This document shows, piece after piece, positions 43,080 to 51,699 of a stretch of DNA of 64,000 nucleotides (positions are counted from its first letter, which is position 1; each line of letters starts with the position of its first letter). Source of the DNA: a bacterium (lineage in GTDB: Bacteria; Vulcanimicrobiota; Vulcanimicrobiia; Vulcanimicrobiales; SCRA01). The stretch is taken from NCBI GenBank assembly GCA_004298675.1, contig SCRI01000002.1, positions 33,396 through 97,395 on the forward strand, in the 5' to 3' direction. The notes under the pieces are model-generated. The model did not search any database. It worked only from the letters and a program-made list of their open reading frames with translations, and was not told where the DNA came from. Made by a program: the position numbers and the translations under genes.

Positions 43080-44003
43080 ATGAAGTTCAGCCAACTGCGG
43101 ACGTTCTTGGAGACGGTTCGCCGCGGCGGCTTCGCCGAGGCCGCCCGCTCGATGGGGGTCTCGCAACCAGCCGTCACCCGACAGATTCAACGCCTGGAAC
43201 ACGAGCTCGGTATGCGGCTGTTGCGCCGCGCGGAGGGTCCGGTGAGGCCCACCCCCGCAGGCGATCAGGTCCAACGTTTCGCCGAGCACGTCCTGGCCGA
43301 GCACGAAGCCCTCATCGAGCGCTTACGCCCCTTTCACGAAGGCGTCGACGGCACGTTGCGCATCGGCGCCAGCACCACGCCCGCCGAGTTTCTGGTACCG
43401 CGCTTGCTGGTGCTCTTCGCGCAACGCTACCCGAACGTCACGAGCGTGCTCGACGTCTCGGACTCGCGGCGCGTCGTCGAGGCGTTGACGGAGGCGCGCG
43501 TCGACGTGGGTTTCACCGGCGTCGCCCCAACGCGCCCGCACCTCGCAGTGGCGCGGGTGGCCGCCGACGAGATCATCCTCATCGCGCCGGCATCGCATCC
43601 GTTAGCCAAACGCCGCCGCATCCGGATCGAGGACCTGGAGGGCGAGACACTCATCGCGCGCATCTCCGGCTCGGGGACGATGGAGAGCGTGAGACGTGCG
43701 CTGCAGGACGCGGGCCTCGAGCTGCCGGCGATGCACGTCGCGATGCAATTGGGGACCTCCCATGCCGTGCTCCAGGCGGTTCGCGCTGGTCTAGGGCTGG
43801 GATTCGTCAGCGCGCAGGCGCTCGACGGTGAGGCCCACGAGCGCAACGGCGTGCGGGCGCTCACCATCGCCGGCGTCTCAATGGCACGCGACCTCTACGT
43901 GGTCTATCGCAACGACCGTCTGGACGTTCCCGTGGTGCGCGCGTTCGTCGACCTCACCAAACGCTGGGCCGAGAATACGGCAGTTGCTAAACCCGATGCA
44001 TGA
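43080..44003 (+). CDS. LysR-family transcriptional regulator
   Basis: The 307-residue regulator has a LysR winged helix (residues 1-60; FLETVRRGGFAEAARSMGVS, then QPAVTRQIQRLEHELGMRLL) and a two-lobe periplasmic-binding-like effector domain (about 90-295; GTLRIGASTTPAEFLVPRLL). The effector domain resembles CysL/CbbR-type members, which sense small metabolites, but no ligand can be named. Its stop overlaps the start of a small membrane protein, and the next genes (thioesterase, SPATA20-like) may form one unit with it. Confidence 0.92.
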   Translation: MKFSQLRTFLETVRRGGFAEAARSMGVSQPAVTRQIQRLEHELGMRLLRRAEGPVRPTPAGDQVQRFAEHVLAEHEALIERLRPFHEGVDGTLRIGASTTPAEFLVPRLLVLFAQRYPNVTSVLDVSDSRRVVEALTEARVDVGFTGVAPTRPHLAVARVAADEIILIAPASHPLAKRRRIRIEDLEGETLIARISGSGTMESVRRALQDAGLELPAMHVAMQLGTSHAVLQAVRAGLGLGFVSAQALDGEAHERNGVRALTIAGVSMARDLYVVYRNDRLDVPVVRAFVDLTKRWAENTAVAKPDA

Positions 44004-44280
44004 TCCCATGGCCTGGGTGGGCTTCGTGCTCTGCCTCTGCGGCGGTCTAGGCGCGATCGTCAAAGGCCGCCGCGGTGCCTTGACGTGGTGGGAGCGCGAA
44101 GTCTACCACATGACCGCACGCTCGAACGTGCGCTTCGGCATCTTCTACTTGGCACTGGCGGGGCTCTTTGCGCTCGCGTTGGCCGGCCTGCCGCTGCCGG
44201 CCGTGCCGCTGCTGGCGGCGGCGGTGGTGGCGGGCATTCTCTACGTCAGCTCCTTCGCGCGCGGCGCGGGAGACGAGTAG
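43996..44280 (+). CDS. small membrane protein of unknown function
   Basis: A 94-residue hydrophobic protein (or 90 residues from the in-frame ATG at 44008). Three apolar stretches are seen: WVGFVLCLCGGLGAIV, RFGIFYLALAGLFALALAGL and VPLLAAAVVAGILYVSSF, separated by a basic loop. No family is recognised. It overlaps the LysR stop by 8 bp and is followed 23 bp later by the thioesterase gene. Confidence 0.65.
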   Translation: MHDPMAWVGFVLCLCGGLGAIVKGRRGALTWWEREVYHMTARSNVRFGIFYLALAGLFALALAGLPLPAVPLLAAAVVAGILYVSSFARGAGDE

Positions 44281-44303
44281 CGCAGCGGCGCAGTAGGTAC
44301 CAT

Positions 44304-44804
44304 ATGGGCGAGCATACGAAGCGCCACACGATCGAGTGGCACGACCCGCTGGCAACCGCTGCCGCCGTCAAGGAGATGAGCGGGCTGGAGGCGCTGCGTG
44401 CGATGCAGCGCGGCGAGATTCCGCTGCCGCCGATGACGCTGGTGATGAACATGCGCCTGGTTCTGGTCGAAGAGGGGCACGTGGTCTTTAGCGGCGAGCC
44501 GGGTGAATATCACTACAATCCCATCGGGTCGGTGCATGGCGGTTATGCCAGCACCATCTTCGACTCGGCGCTGGGCTGCGCCGTACACTCCACGCTGCCG
44601 GCGGGGGACGGCTACACCACGCTCGACCTGCACGTGCGCTTCATTCGCGCGATCACCCACGAGACCGGACGCGTTCGCTGCGAGGCGCGCGTGGTCAACG
44701 CCGGCAGCCGCATCGCCGTTGCCGAAGCGACGCTCTACGACGCGGGAGGCAAGGTGCTCGGCCACGGAACCACCTCGTGCTTCATCTTCAGGGGCCGGGG
44801 ATGA
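44304..44804 (+). CDS. PaaI-type hotdog-fold thioesterase
   Basis: The 166-residue protein has the PaaI/4HBT hotdog core: NPIGSVHGGYASTIFDSALG with the active-site HGG, followed by YTTLDLHVRFIRAITHETG and RVVNAGSRIAVAEATLYDAG. These enzymes hydrolyse acyl-CoA thioesters, PaaI acting on phenylacetyl-CoA derivatives. The substrate cannot be predicted. ATG 44304 follows AGTAGG. Its stop overlaps the next start (ATGA). Confidence 0.9.
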   Translation: MGEHTKRHTIEWHDPLATAAAVKEMSGLEALRAMQRGEIPLPPMTLVMNMRLVLVEEGHVVFSGEPGEYHYNPIGSVHGGYASTIFDSALGCAVHSTLPAGDGYTTLDLHVRFIRAITHETGRVRCEARVVNAGSRIAVAEATLYDAGGKVLGHGTTSCFIFRGRG

Positions 44805-46618
44805 GCCAGGCGTTCCACTTCTCTCCACGTCCCAACCGTGCCCACGAAATCCACTGGAACGCGTGGGGTCCGGAGGCGTTCGCGCGCGCGCAGGCGGAAG
44901 ATAAGCCGATCCTGCTCGCGCTCTCGGCCGTGTGGTGCCATTGGTGCCACGTGATGGACGAGACCACGTACTCCACGGCGGCCGTGATCGGCGCGATCAA
45001 CGACAACTTCGTGCCGGTGCGCGTGGACAACGATCACCGCCCCGACGTCAACGCGCGCTACAACATGGGCGGCTGGCCCACGACGGCCTTCCTGATGCCG
45101 GGAGGCGAGACCATCACCGGCACCACGTACGTGCCGCCGGAGCAGATGGAGCCGCTGCTGGCGCGCGTGCTGGCCTTCTATCACGAGCGCAAAGGCGAGA
45201 TCCGCGAGCGTTTGGCCGCCGAGCCTGCCGTAGCACTGGCCGGCGCCCCCGCGGGCGCCGCCCTCGGCGCCGCTATCGTCGAGCGGGTCATGGATGCCGT
45301 GACCGAGCTCTACGATCCCGCCTACGGTGGTTTCGGCACGGCGCCGAAGTTCCCGATGACCGACGCGCTAGAGCTGCTGCTGACGCAGTGGCAGCGCACG
45401 CGCGAGCCGCGGCTGCGCACCATGCTCGAGAAATCGCTGTACGGCATGGCCGACCACGGCTTGTACGATCACGTGGAGGGCGGCTGGTTTCGTTACTCGA
45501 CCGATCGCGAGTGGCGGGTTCCGCACTTCGAGAAGATGAGCGAGGACCACGCGGGGCTGTTGCGCGTCAACGCGCGTTACGCGCGCGCGACAGCGGACGT
45601 CCATCTGCGCGAACGTGTGGCAAGCGCCACGAGCTGGCTGATGTCGACGCTCTACGACGAGTCGAGCGGCCTCTTCGGCGGGAGCCAGGACGCCGACGAA
45701 CACTACTATGCCCTATCGCTCGAGGAGCGGCGCGCCACCGCGGCGCCCTACGTCGACCGCACCGCCTATACCAACTGGACGGCGGCGCTGGCAGGCGCAC
45801 TTTTCGAAGTCGCGCCGCTACTGGAGGACGCGACGCTGACGCGTCGCGCGCTGCGCGCGCTCGACGTGTTGTGGGAACGCATGTGCGACGGGCACGGGCT
45901 GCTGTACCACGTGCTGGAGTCCGGAGGCAGGCCGCAGACCCGGGGGCTGCTCACGGATCAGACGGCGCTGCTGCGCGCGCTGCTCGATGCCCATGCGGCG
46001 ACGGGTGAGGCGCGCATGCTGGCGCGTGCCGAGCAGTTGGCGGACGAGATCGTCGCCGTGCTTGCCGCGAAGCAGGGCGGCTTCTACGACCGCGTTCCCG
46101 AGGATGGAGCCTTGGGCTTCCTGGCCGTACCGGACCGCCCGCTGGCGGAGAACGCCGCGCTGGCCGACTCGCTGCTGCGCCTGAGTGCGCTGACCGACCG
46201 CCCGGACCTACGGGAACGCGGCCTGGAAACGCTGCTGCTCTTCGCGCATGGATACGAGAAGATCGGCGCCTTTGCCGCGCCGTACGCGCTCGCCGTCATG
46301 CGGGCGCTGACGCCGCCCGCGACCGTCACCATCATCACCGGCCCGGACGCCGCCGCCGCCACGAGCCTGCGCGCCGCCGCCGCCACGAGCCTGCGCGCCG
46401 CCGCCACCACCGTGCGCCTGAGCGACCCCTTGCTGGACGTACGCACCCTCGACGCTTCCGCCCAGCGCGAGCGTGTGGAGCGCAGCGGCTACCGTGCCGA
46501 AGGTCCAGCCGTGGCCTACGTCTGCGTCGGCGCCACCTGCGCCGCGCCCGCCCACACCGCCCACGCCCTCACGGCCGCGTACGCTATGCTTACCGGAGCC
46601 TCCGCGCCGATACCGTAG
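44801..46618 (+). CDS. thioredoxin-domain DUF255 protein, YyaL/SPATA20 family
   Basis: The 605-residue protein has an N-terminal thioredoxin-like domain (residues 1-165) with the family motif SAVWCHWCHVMDETTY and NMGGWPTTAFLMPGG, followed by an (alpha/alpha)6 barrel related to N-acylglucosamine epimerases (GGFGTAPKFPMTDALELLL, HFEKMSEDHAGLLR). Function is unproven; a redox or sugar-related role is usually assumed. It is somewhat shorter than typical members (about 680). Near residue 520 the block A-A-A-T-S-L-R-A is duplicated in tandem. Confidence 0.92.
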   Translation: MSQAFHFSPRPNRAHEIHWNAWGPEAFARAQAEDKPILLALSAVWCHWCHVMDETTYSTAAVIGAINDNFVPVRVDNDHRPDVNARYNMGGWPTTAFLMPGGETITGTTYVPPEQMEPLLARVLAFYHERKGEIRERLAAEPAVALAGAPAGAALGAAIVERVMDAVTELYDPAYGGFGTAPKFPMTDALELLLTQWQRTREPRLRTMLEKSLYGMADHGLYDHVEGGWFRYSTDREWRVPHFEKMSEDHAGLLRVNARYARATADVHLRERVASATSWLMSTLYDESSGLFGGSQDADEHYYALSLEERRATAAPYVDRTAYTNWTAALAGALFEVAPLLEDATLTRRALRALDVLWERMCDGHGLLYHVLESGGRPQTRGLLTDQTALLRALLDAHAATGEARMLARAEQLADEIVAVLAAKQGGFYDRVPEDGALGFLAVPDRPLAENAALADSLLRLSALTDRPDLRERGLETLLLFAHGYEKIGAFAAPYALAVMRALTPPATVTIITGPDAAAATSLRAAAATSLRAAATTVRLSDPLLDVRTLDASAQRERVERSGYRAEGPAVAYVCVGATCAAPAHTAHALTAAYAMLTGASAPIP

Positions 46619-46626
46619 ACATCACC

Positions 46627-49600
46627 ATGCGCTCCCCGACACCTGTGGCGCGCCGGGTTGCCATCGCCCTCTTCCACGGACGGATCGCGCTCGACGGTCT
46701 AGAGTTCGGCGCGACCCAACGCGAGGCCGCCGTGCTCTTCGCTTTGGCCGCCGCGCCGCGGCGGGCGCTGGATGCACGCCGCCTCGCCGGGACGATCTGG
46801 CCCGACCTCGACGGCGATCAAGGGCGGCGTGCGCTCAAGGTCGTGGTTTCGCGGCTGCGCAAGCGGCTCCCCGAGCAGACGCTGGTGTCACCCGCACCCG
46901 GCCGCTACGGACTAGCCCCCCACGTCGGCATCGATCTCGAGGAACTCACCGTAGCGCTCGCTGCCTGCGAGCAAGGCGAGGACGCCGCGCTGCTGGAACC
47001 GTTCGCGCCGCTGCTGCTGGCGTCACGGCCGCCGCGCCTGCGCGACGCAGAATGGTTCGCGCCGATCGAAACGCTCGTGATCGAGGCGGCGAACCGGCTG
47101 GGGCACCAACTCGCACGCAGTGCGCTCGCGCGCGGCGACGGACACGCACTGCGGCAGTTAGGCCGAGCCAAACTCGATGCCGATCCAACCGACGAGGAAG
47201 GCTGCACGCTGTTGGTGCGCGGCTACCTCCTCGAAGGCTACCGTGAGGCCGCACTCCGGGCCTACGACCGTTTTGCGGAGCGGCTGCGCGGCGAGCTGGG
47301 CTGCGAACCCTCGCTGACATTCGAGGGCATGGCGGCTGCCGCAGGCGCAATCGCCGCCACGACGCGCGGCCTCGCGCGCGGCACGCTGCTGCGCGATCTG
47401 ATCTCCCGCAAAGCGCGTGTCTACCGTTTCGTCGCCGGCCCCGGCTTCGGCAAGACTACGTTGGCCTGGGAGATCGCGCGCAGCCTCGGGCCCCCCTCGC
47501 TGTGCGATCTGCTCGACGTCAAAGGAGCCGTCGACGTCTGGCGGCGACTCATCACGGCACTTGCCGGTCTCGACTCGACGCATGGAGCGCGCTTGATCCA
47601 GGAAAGCATCACGTTTGCCTTCGCCGATACCGATCAGCGTCGCGGGTATATCCGCAAGATCGCGCAGCGCGCGACCCTCCAGGGCACGCTGCTGGTGGAC
47701 AACATCGACGATGCGCTCGGCGATGCGGCGGGCGCGGCGCTGCTGCAGGCGCTGCTCGGCGGCCGCCCTTCCTGTACGGTAATCCTCTGCGGCCGGCGCG
47801 AGTTGCCGCTCGCAGTGACGGCGGCGTGCGCCGAGGGCGACGCCCTGGCGATCGGTGAGGACGATCTGCGCTTCGAGGCCGCCGACGTGCGTGCGCTGGC
47901 CGGCGAGCACCTCTCGCGCGCCGCGGTGGAACGCGTGCTGCAATGGAGCGGCGGCTGGCCGATGGCAGCCGCCCGTGCCTGCGCGGACCTATGCGCCGGA
48001 CGCAACCTCCCCGCTGCCGCATCGTCGCGAGAGTGGCTGCGCGCGCTCGTGGACGAGACCACCCAGCGGCTCGCCCCCGTCTGGCGCAACGCGCTGTTCG
48101 GCCTGGCGGCGATCTCCGACGCACGTCGCGACGAGTTGCTGGAATCATCGGCAGAGTCCGCTGCGCCCCCGCTCGACGATCTGCGTTCCTCCATCCCGTA
48201 CGTGCGCCGCCGCCCCGATGGCACGTATGCGCTCCACCCGCTCGTGCGCGAGGAGGTGCTTGCGCGCTACCCGCGTGAGTGTCACGCTGCCCGAGAACAG
48301 ATTGTAGCGCAGGCGCGCGCGCGCGGCGATCACCTGCGCTGCGCGGAGCTAGCACTGCGATGCGGTGATCTCCCCGGCGCGGCCGGGGCGCTGGAACTAC
48401 TCGACCAAGATTTCTACGAGCTGCCGCCGCCGCGCTACGTCGCCGTTCTCGAGCGGCTCGACCGCGATCTGCTCTTGCACCGGCCGGCTCTCTGGATGAT
48501 CTGCGAAACCTGTCTACAGAGCGACTTCCTGCCTGTATGGGAGGAGCTGGAGGACGCGCTGCAAGCGAAGATCGACGCATTGCCGCTACGCCAGCAGCTG
48601 GCGTGCACGGCGCTCATGTGCTTCCGGGAGGCGGAGTATCAAGGCGAGTGGGAGCGCGCGCTCGCCCGCTACGAGCGCATCGAACGTACGCTCCCCGTGC
48701 AGGCGGCGCACCCGCGGGACCGGCTCTTCCCCGCGTTGCTGCGCGCGTCGGTTGCCTCCAACTGCGGCTGGGAGTTTGACGAACAGGCCTTTTGGGAGGA
48801 GTACGGCACCGAGCTGGGCGCTTCGAGCATCCTCCACGGCGAGCACCTGTACTTGGAGCATACGCGCTGGTACTTTCGCGGCAACCGGGAGCGCGTCCTG
48901 ACGACGCTAGACCGCTACGCTCAAAGGCTGCGCGCGACGAATTACCCGCTCAACACGCGTATCGCGCTCTACCGCAGCTTCGCCCACCGTTGGGAGCTGG
49001 GTGATCCGGCACCGTTTGAGCGGCAGCGGCACGAGCTCATTGCGCTGCTGCGGGAGCCCACGACTCCGGAGGACTTGCTCACGCATCTGTCGTGGGAGAT
49101 GCTGGATGCCACGCAAGGGGTCTACCCGCGCCGCGGCGGACCCGTCGTCGCGACAGGCTGCATCATCAGCCTCATGCTGGCTGCGTGCAGCGACGACTAC
49201 GATTTGACGCAGCAGGCGATCGCGCGTCTGACGGAGATGAGCGCGAGTACGTCGCTGCGGATGCTGGCGGTCAAGTTGCGCGCCGCGCTCTACTCCTTCG
49301 ATCCAGCCTACGAGCACCTGCTCGACACCGCGTTTGCGAATTTCGACGGTTCGGCCTGTCCGAAATTGCGCGCGGCCTTTAGCGCATTGCGCGCCGGGAA
49401 GAGCGCCGGTATTCTGGAGCCGCTGGCCGCGCGCTTCCGTGCCGCGAGTGAGCGGATGCGCGAGGCGCTCTTCGTCGACGTGACGCTTGGACGCGTGCGC
49501 CGCGGCGGCGTCCCCGTCAAGTTTTCGGATCGAGAGCTGGAGCTGGTGATGCTGCTGGCAGCCGCGGGCCGGCCGCTGCCAGCCATCCAGGTCGCGGAGC

Positions 49601-49941
49601 TGCTCTGGCCGGAAGCGGATGACGCAGCCGCACGCAACGCGCTCAAAGTCTGCGTGAGCCGCCTACGGTCTCGAACCAACTGCAGGGACGCCGTAGTCGT
49701 CGCGGGCGGCGACCTCGCGCTTTCGAACGTACGCGTGCAGACGGACGTGGCGCGGGCGGAGCGGCTGCTGCGGCTGGCCGCGGAGGGCTCGGCGGCGGCG
49801 GCGAGCAGCGCGCGCGAGCTGCTCGAGCGGCCGCTACCGCCGCGTTACGAGCGCTGGCGGTGTGCGGGCGTGATCGCGGCGCGCTTGGAGGCGCTGCGCG
49901 AACGCGCGGGCGACGCTCCCAGCGTGGCGGCGCCGGACTGA
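46627..49941 (+). CDS. STAND-type regulator with winged helix at both ends (SARP/BTAD-NTPase)
   Basis: The 1104-residue protein begins with an OmpR-like winged helix (about 15-95; DGDQGRRALKVVVSRLRKRL) and a BTAD-like helical domain (to about 245), as in SARP/AfsR regulators. Next is an NTPase with Walker A AGPGFGKTTLAWE (about 270) and Walker B LLVDNIDDALGD (about 355), then a helical repeat region. The end (about 955-1050) carries a second winged helix (AELLWPEADDAAARNALKVC, then VSRLRSRTNC) with a short BTAD start. Two DNA-binding domains in one STAND chain is unusual. It is 9 bp downstream of the SPATA20-like gene and 40 bp upstream of a small regulator. Confidence 0.85.
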   Translation: MRSPTPVARRVAIALFHGRIALDGLEFGATQREAAVLFALAAAPRRALDARRLAGTIWPDLDGDQGRRALKVVVSRLRKRLPEQTLVSPAPGRYGLAPHVGIDLEELTVALAACEQGEDAALLEPFAPLLLASRPPRLRDAEWFAPIETLVIEAANRLGHQLARSALARGDGHALRQLGRAKLDADPTDEEGCTLLVRGYLLEGYREAALRAYDRFAERLRGELGCEPSLTFEGMAAAAGAIAATTRGLARGTLLRDLISRKARVYRFVAGPGFGKTTLAWEIARSLGPPSLCDLLDVKGAVDVWRRLITALAGLDSTHGARLIQESITFAFADTDQRRGYIRKIAQRATLQGTLLVDNIDDALGDAAGAALLQALLGGRPSCTVILCGRRELPLAVTAACAEGDALAIGEDDLRFEAADVRALAGEHLSRAAVERVLQWSGGWPMAAARACADLCAGRNLPAAASSREWLRALVDETTQRLAPVWRNALFGLAAISDARRDELLESSAESAAPPLDDLRSSIPYVRRRPDGTYALHPLVREEVLARYPRECHAAREQIVAQARARGDHLRCAELALRCGDLPGAAGALELLDQDFYELPPPRYVAVLERLDRDLLLHRPALWMICETCLQSDFLPVWEELEDALQAKIDALPLRQQLACTALMCFREAEYQGEWERALARYERIERTLPVQAAHPRDRLFPALLRASVASNCGWEFDEQAFWEEYGTELGASSILHGEHLYLEHTRWYFRGNRERVLTTLDRYAQRLRATNYPLNTRIALYRSFAHRWELGDPAPFERQRHELIALLREPTTPEDLLTHLSWEMLDATQGVYPRRGGPVVATGCIISLMLAACSDDYDLTQQAIARLTEMSASTSLRMLAVKLRAALYSFDPAYEHLLDTAFANFDGSACPKLRAAFSALRAGKSAGILEPLAARFRAASERMREALFVDVTLGRVRRGGVPVKFSDRELELVMLLAAAGRPLPAIQVAELLWPEADDAAARNALKVCVSRLRSRTNCRDAVVVAGGDLALSNVRVQTDVARAERLLRLAAEGSAAAASSARELLERPLPPRYERWRCAGVIAARLEALRERAGDAPSVAAPD

Positions 49942-49942
49942 C

Positions 49943-49975
49943 GTAACCTCGGCGTAACCAGCCACCCGCGATAAT
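49943..49975 (+). promoter_or_regulatory. SARP-type operator and -10 element, copy 1
   Basis: GTAACCTCGGCGTAACC at 49943-49959 holds two GTAACC direct repeats with an 11-bp period. Ten bases later comes GATAAT (49970-49975), a good -10 hexamer. Transcription would start at about 49982, which is the ATG of the small regulator, so the transcript would be leaderless. SARP activators bind direct repeats one helical turn apart that end about 8-10 bases before the -10 element. Confidence 0.7.
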
Positions 49976-49981
49976 CGCTCG

Positions 49982-50461
49982 ATGACGGCGCGGGTGGAGA
50001 TCTCACTGGTGCGGTGCGAGGTACGCGTTTCCGGCCAGCGTGCCCCGCTAGCGGGGCAGACGCTGGCACTGGCGCTCTTTCTCGCCGCGGAGCGATGCCC
50101 CGTCTCCAGCGAGCGGCTCGGCACCGTGCTCTTCGGGTCGACCGAACAGCCGCGTCGCGCAGCCAAGGTCTACATCCACCGGCTACGCGCCTGCATTGGA
50201 CGAGACGCCGTCATCCGGCGCGCCGGCGGATACGCGTACAGCGAGTACGTCAACATCGACGTGGCCGCCATCGAGTCATTCGTCGCACGAACCGTGGACG
50301 CGCCGCACACGCGCGCTTCGCGCGCGCAGGCACGGCTTCTGCTCGCGCAACTCGGCGCGGGGCGGCCGGACGCCGTGCTGGCCTGGGGCTGGTTCAAGCC
50401 CGTGGAGCGGCGTCTGCGGCGCTTGGCACTGGACCTGCGCGCGCTTGTAACCTCGGCGTAA
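49982..50461 (+). CDS. stand-alone SARP-like winged-helix regulator with short BTAD
   Basis: The 159-residue protein has an OmpR-like winged helix (about 1-90; ERLGTVLFGSTEQPRRAAKV, YIHRLRACIGRDAVIRRAGG) and only the first part of a BTAD domain (about 92-159; DVAAIESFVA, LAWGWFKPVERRLRRLALDL). Canonical SARPs are about 250-280 residues, so this is a minimal form. It likely binds the GTAACC repeats found before its own start and before the next gene, giving autoregulation plus activation of the lipoprotein operon. No ribosome binding site is seen, in keeping with a leaderless mRNA. Confidence 0.8.
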   Translation: MTARVEISLVRCEVRVSGQRAPLAGQTLALALFLAAERCPVSSERLGTVLFGSTEQPRRAAKVYIHRLRACIGRDAVIRRAGGYAYSEYVNIDVAAIESFVARTVDAPHTRASRAQARLLLAQLGAGRPDAVLAWGWFKPVERRLRRLALDLRALVTSA

Positions 50462-50479
50462 CCCAGGCCCCGCTATCAT
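50447..50479 (+). promoter_or_regulatory. SARP-type operator and -10 element, copy 2
   Basis: The same 17 bases GTAACCTCGGCGTAACC recur at 50447-50463, here inside the last codons of the small regulator gene. Again exactly ten bases separate them from a -10-like hexamer, TATCAT (50474-50479). The start point would be near 50486, leaving a short leader with AAGGAGGT before the lipoprotein ATG at 50502. Confidence 0.7.
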
Positions 50480-50501
50480 GCTCTCCCAAGGAGGTAACAC
50501 G

Positions 50502-51686
50502 ATGTTCGCTGCCCGACGTTATGCCACGGTTCTACCGTTACTCTCGATCGGCGCGTTCGCCGCACTTACCGCCTGCGGCGGCGGAGGGGGAGGAGGGGGA
50601 CCGACCCTTCCGCCGGGCACCGCCCCGGGTGTGACGCCGAGCGCCGCCCCCAGCAGCTCGCCAAGCTCCGCTCCGAGCAGCGCGCCCGCGACGCCCGTGC
50701 CTTCAGGCGAGAAGCTCGTCATCGCCGGGAAGTCCGCAAACCTGTCAACGGGGCAGATGGTAGGCCAGTTGACGGTCTTCCCCGTGGGAGCGGCACAACC
50801 GCAGGCAACGTATCCGCCTGCCGGTCAGAAGAACGCGGCTTTTGCGCCGGTTGCCGTAGCCGTCGACACCAACGGGAACGCGTTCGCGCTCGACACGCAA
50901 TCCGACGCCGCGCTCGAGTTCGCCCCGCCCTATACGGGGGTGCCGCTCGTGGTAGCAGGCAGTGGCAGCACCACGCCAGTCTCGCTGGCTATCAGTTCGC
51001 AAAACGTGCTCTTCGTGTCGATCCAGGCACTCTTCGCCTCTTCCGGCGTGAGCCAAGCGGTCCGGATGTACGCCTCCCCATACATGACCGAGGTCGATCT
51101 TCCAATACCGTCCGGAACCCACTTCGCGCCCACGTGCTTGGCTCTCGACGGACAGGGCGATCTCTTCGCGACGAACGCGGAGCAGTTCAGCGGCGATCCC
51201 GGTACCCTCGAATACACGCCACCGTACACCGGTACCCCCACGGCCTTTGCCTTCGGCGGAGCCGGGAGCGTAGGCTCCTTCCAGGGCGCGAACTGCGCCG
51301 TCGACACCGCCTCCGGCGAGCTCTTCATCGGCTACAGCTCGACCATCGCCGCCTATGCGCCACCGTACACGGGCGCCGCGACGGTTATCTCAGAGGGCGC
51401 GTTGAATAGCGGGATGATGGCGGTCTCGAGCGTGAACCACGACCTGTTCGTCGCCAACGGTGCGACGGTCGACGTCTACGCGCCGCCGTACACGAGTAAG
51501 GTGGCGACGGTCTCTAGCGGCGTGAGTCAGCCGGACTTGGTCACCGTTGATGCCACCGGCAATCTCTTCGTCGCCAGCACGTACAATGGTACCGTGACAG
51601 AATACGCTCCTCCGTACACGGGCGCGCCGGCTTGGACGGCCAGCGGATTCGAAACCGTTGGCACGGCTCTCACCGTGGTGCCATAA
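50502..51686 (+). CDS. lipoprotein with six-fold Y-A-P-P-Y-T-G propeller repeats
   Basis: The 394-residue protein has a lipoprotein signal (FAALTAC, then a run of eight Gly), a Pro/Ser/Ala-rich linker (to about 70) and a beta-propeller-like body. The body has six spaced repeats ending in FAPPYTG, YASPYMT, YTPPYTG, YAPPYTG, YAPPYTS and YAPPYTG, each preceded by an NHL/SMP-30-like strand such as VAVDTNGNAFALDTQ. The role is unknown; surface binding or cell-wall contact is plausible. ATG 50502 has a near-perfect AAGGAGGT. It is controlled by the copy-2 operator and is followed 13 bp later by the PDZ gene. Confidence 0.8.
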   Translation: MFAARRYATVLPLLSIGAFAALTACGGGGGGGGPTLPPGTAPGVTPSAAPSSSPSSAPSSAPATPVPSGEKLVIAGKSANLSTGQMVGQLTVFPVGAAQPQATYPPAGQKNAAFAPVAVAVDTNGNAFALDTQSDAALEFAPPYTGVPLVVAGSGSTTPVSLAISSQNVLFVSIQALFASSGVSQAVRMYASPYMTEVDLPIPSGTHFAPTCLALDGQGDLFATNAEQFSGDPGTLEYTPPYTGTPTAFAFGGAGSVGSFQGANCAVDTASGELFIGYSSTIAAYAPPYTGAATVISEGALNSGMMAVSSVNHDLFVANGATVDVYAPPYTSKVATVSSGVSQPDLVTVDATGNLFVASTYNGTVTEYAPPYTGAPAWTASGFETVGTALTVVP

Positions 51687-51699
51687 AGGAGATCGACCG

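Noticed and set aside
50880-51640. tandem DNA repeats in the lipoprotein gene
   Set aside because: The repetition is at protein level only, in spaced Y-A-P-P-Y-T-G motifs with diverged codons; it is not a DNA satellite or CRISPR.
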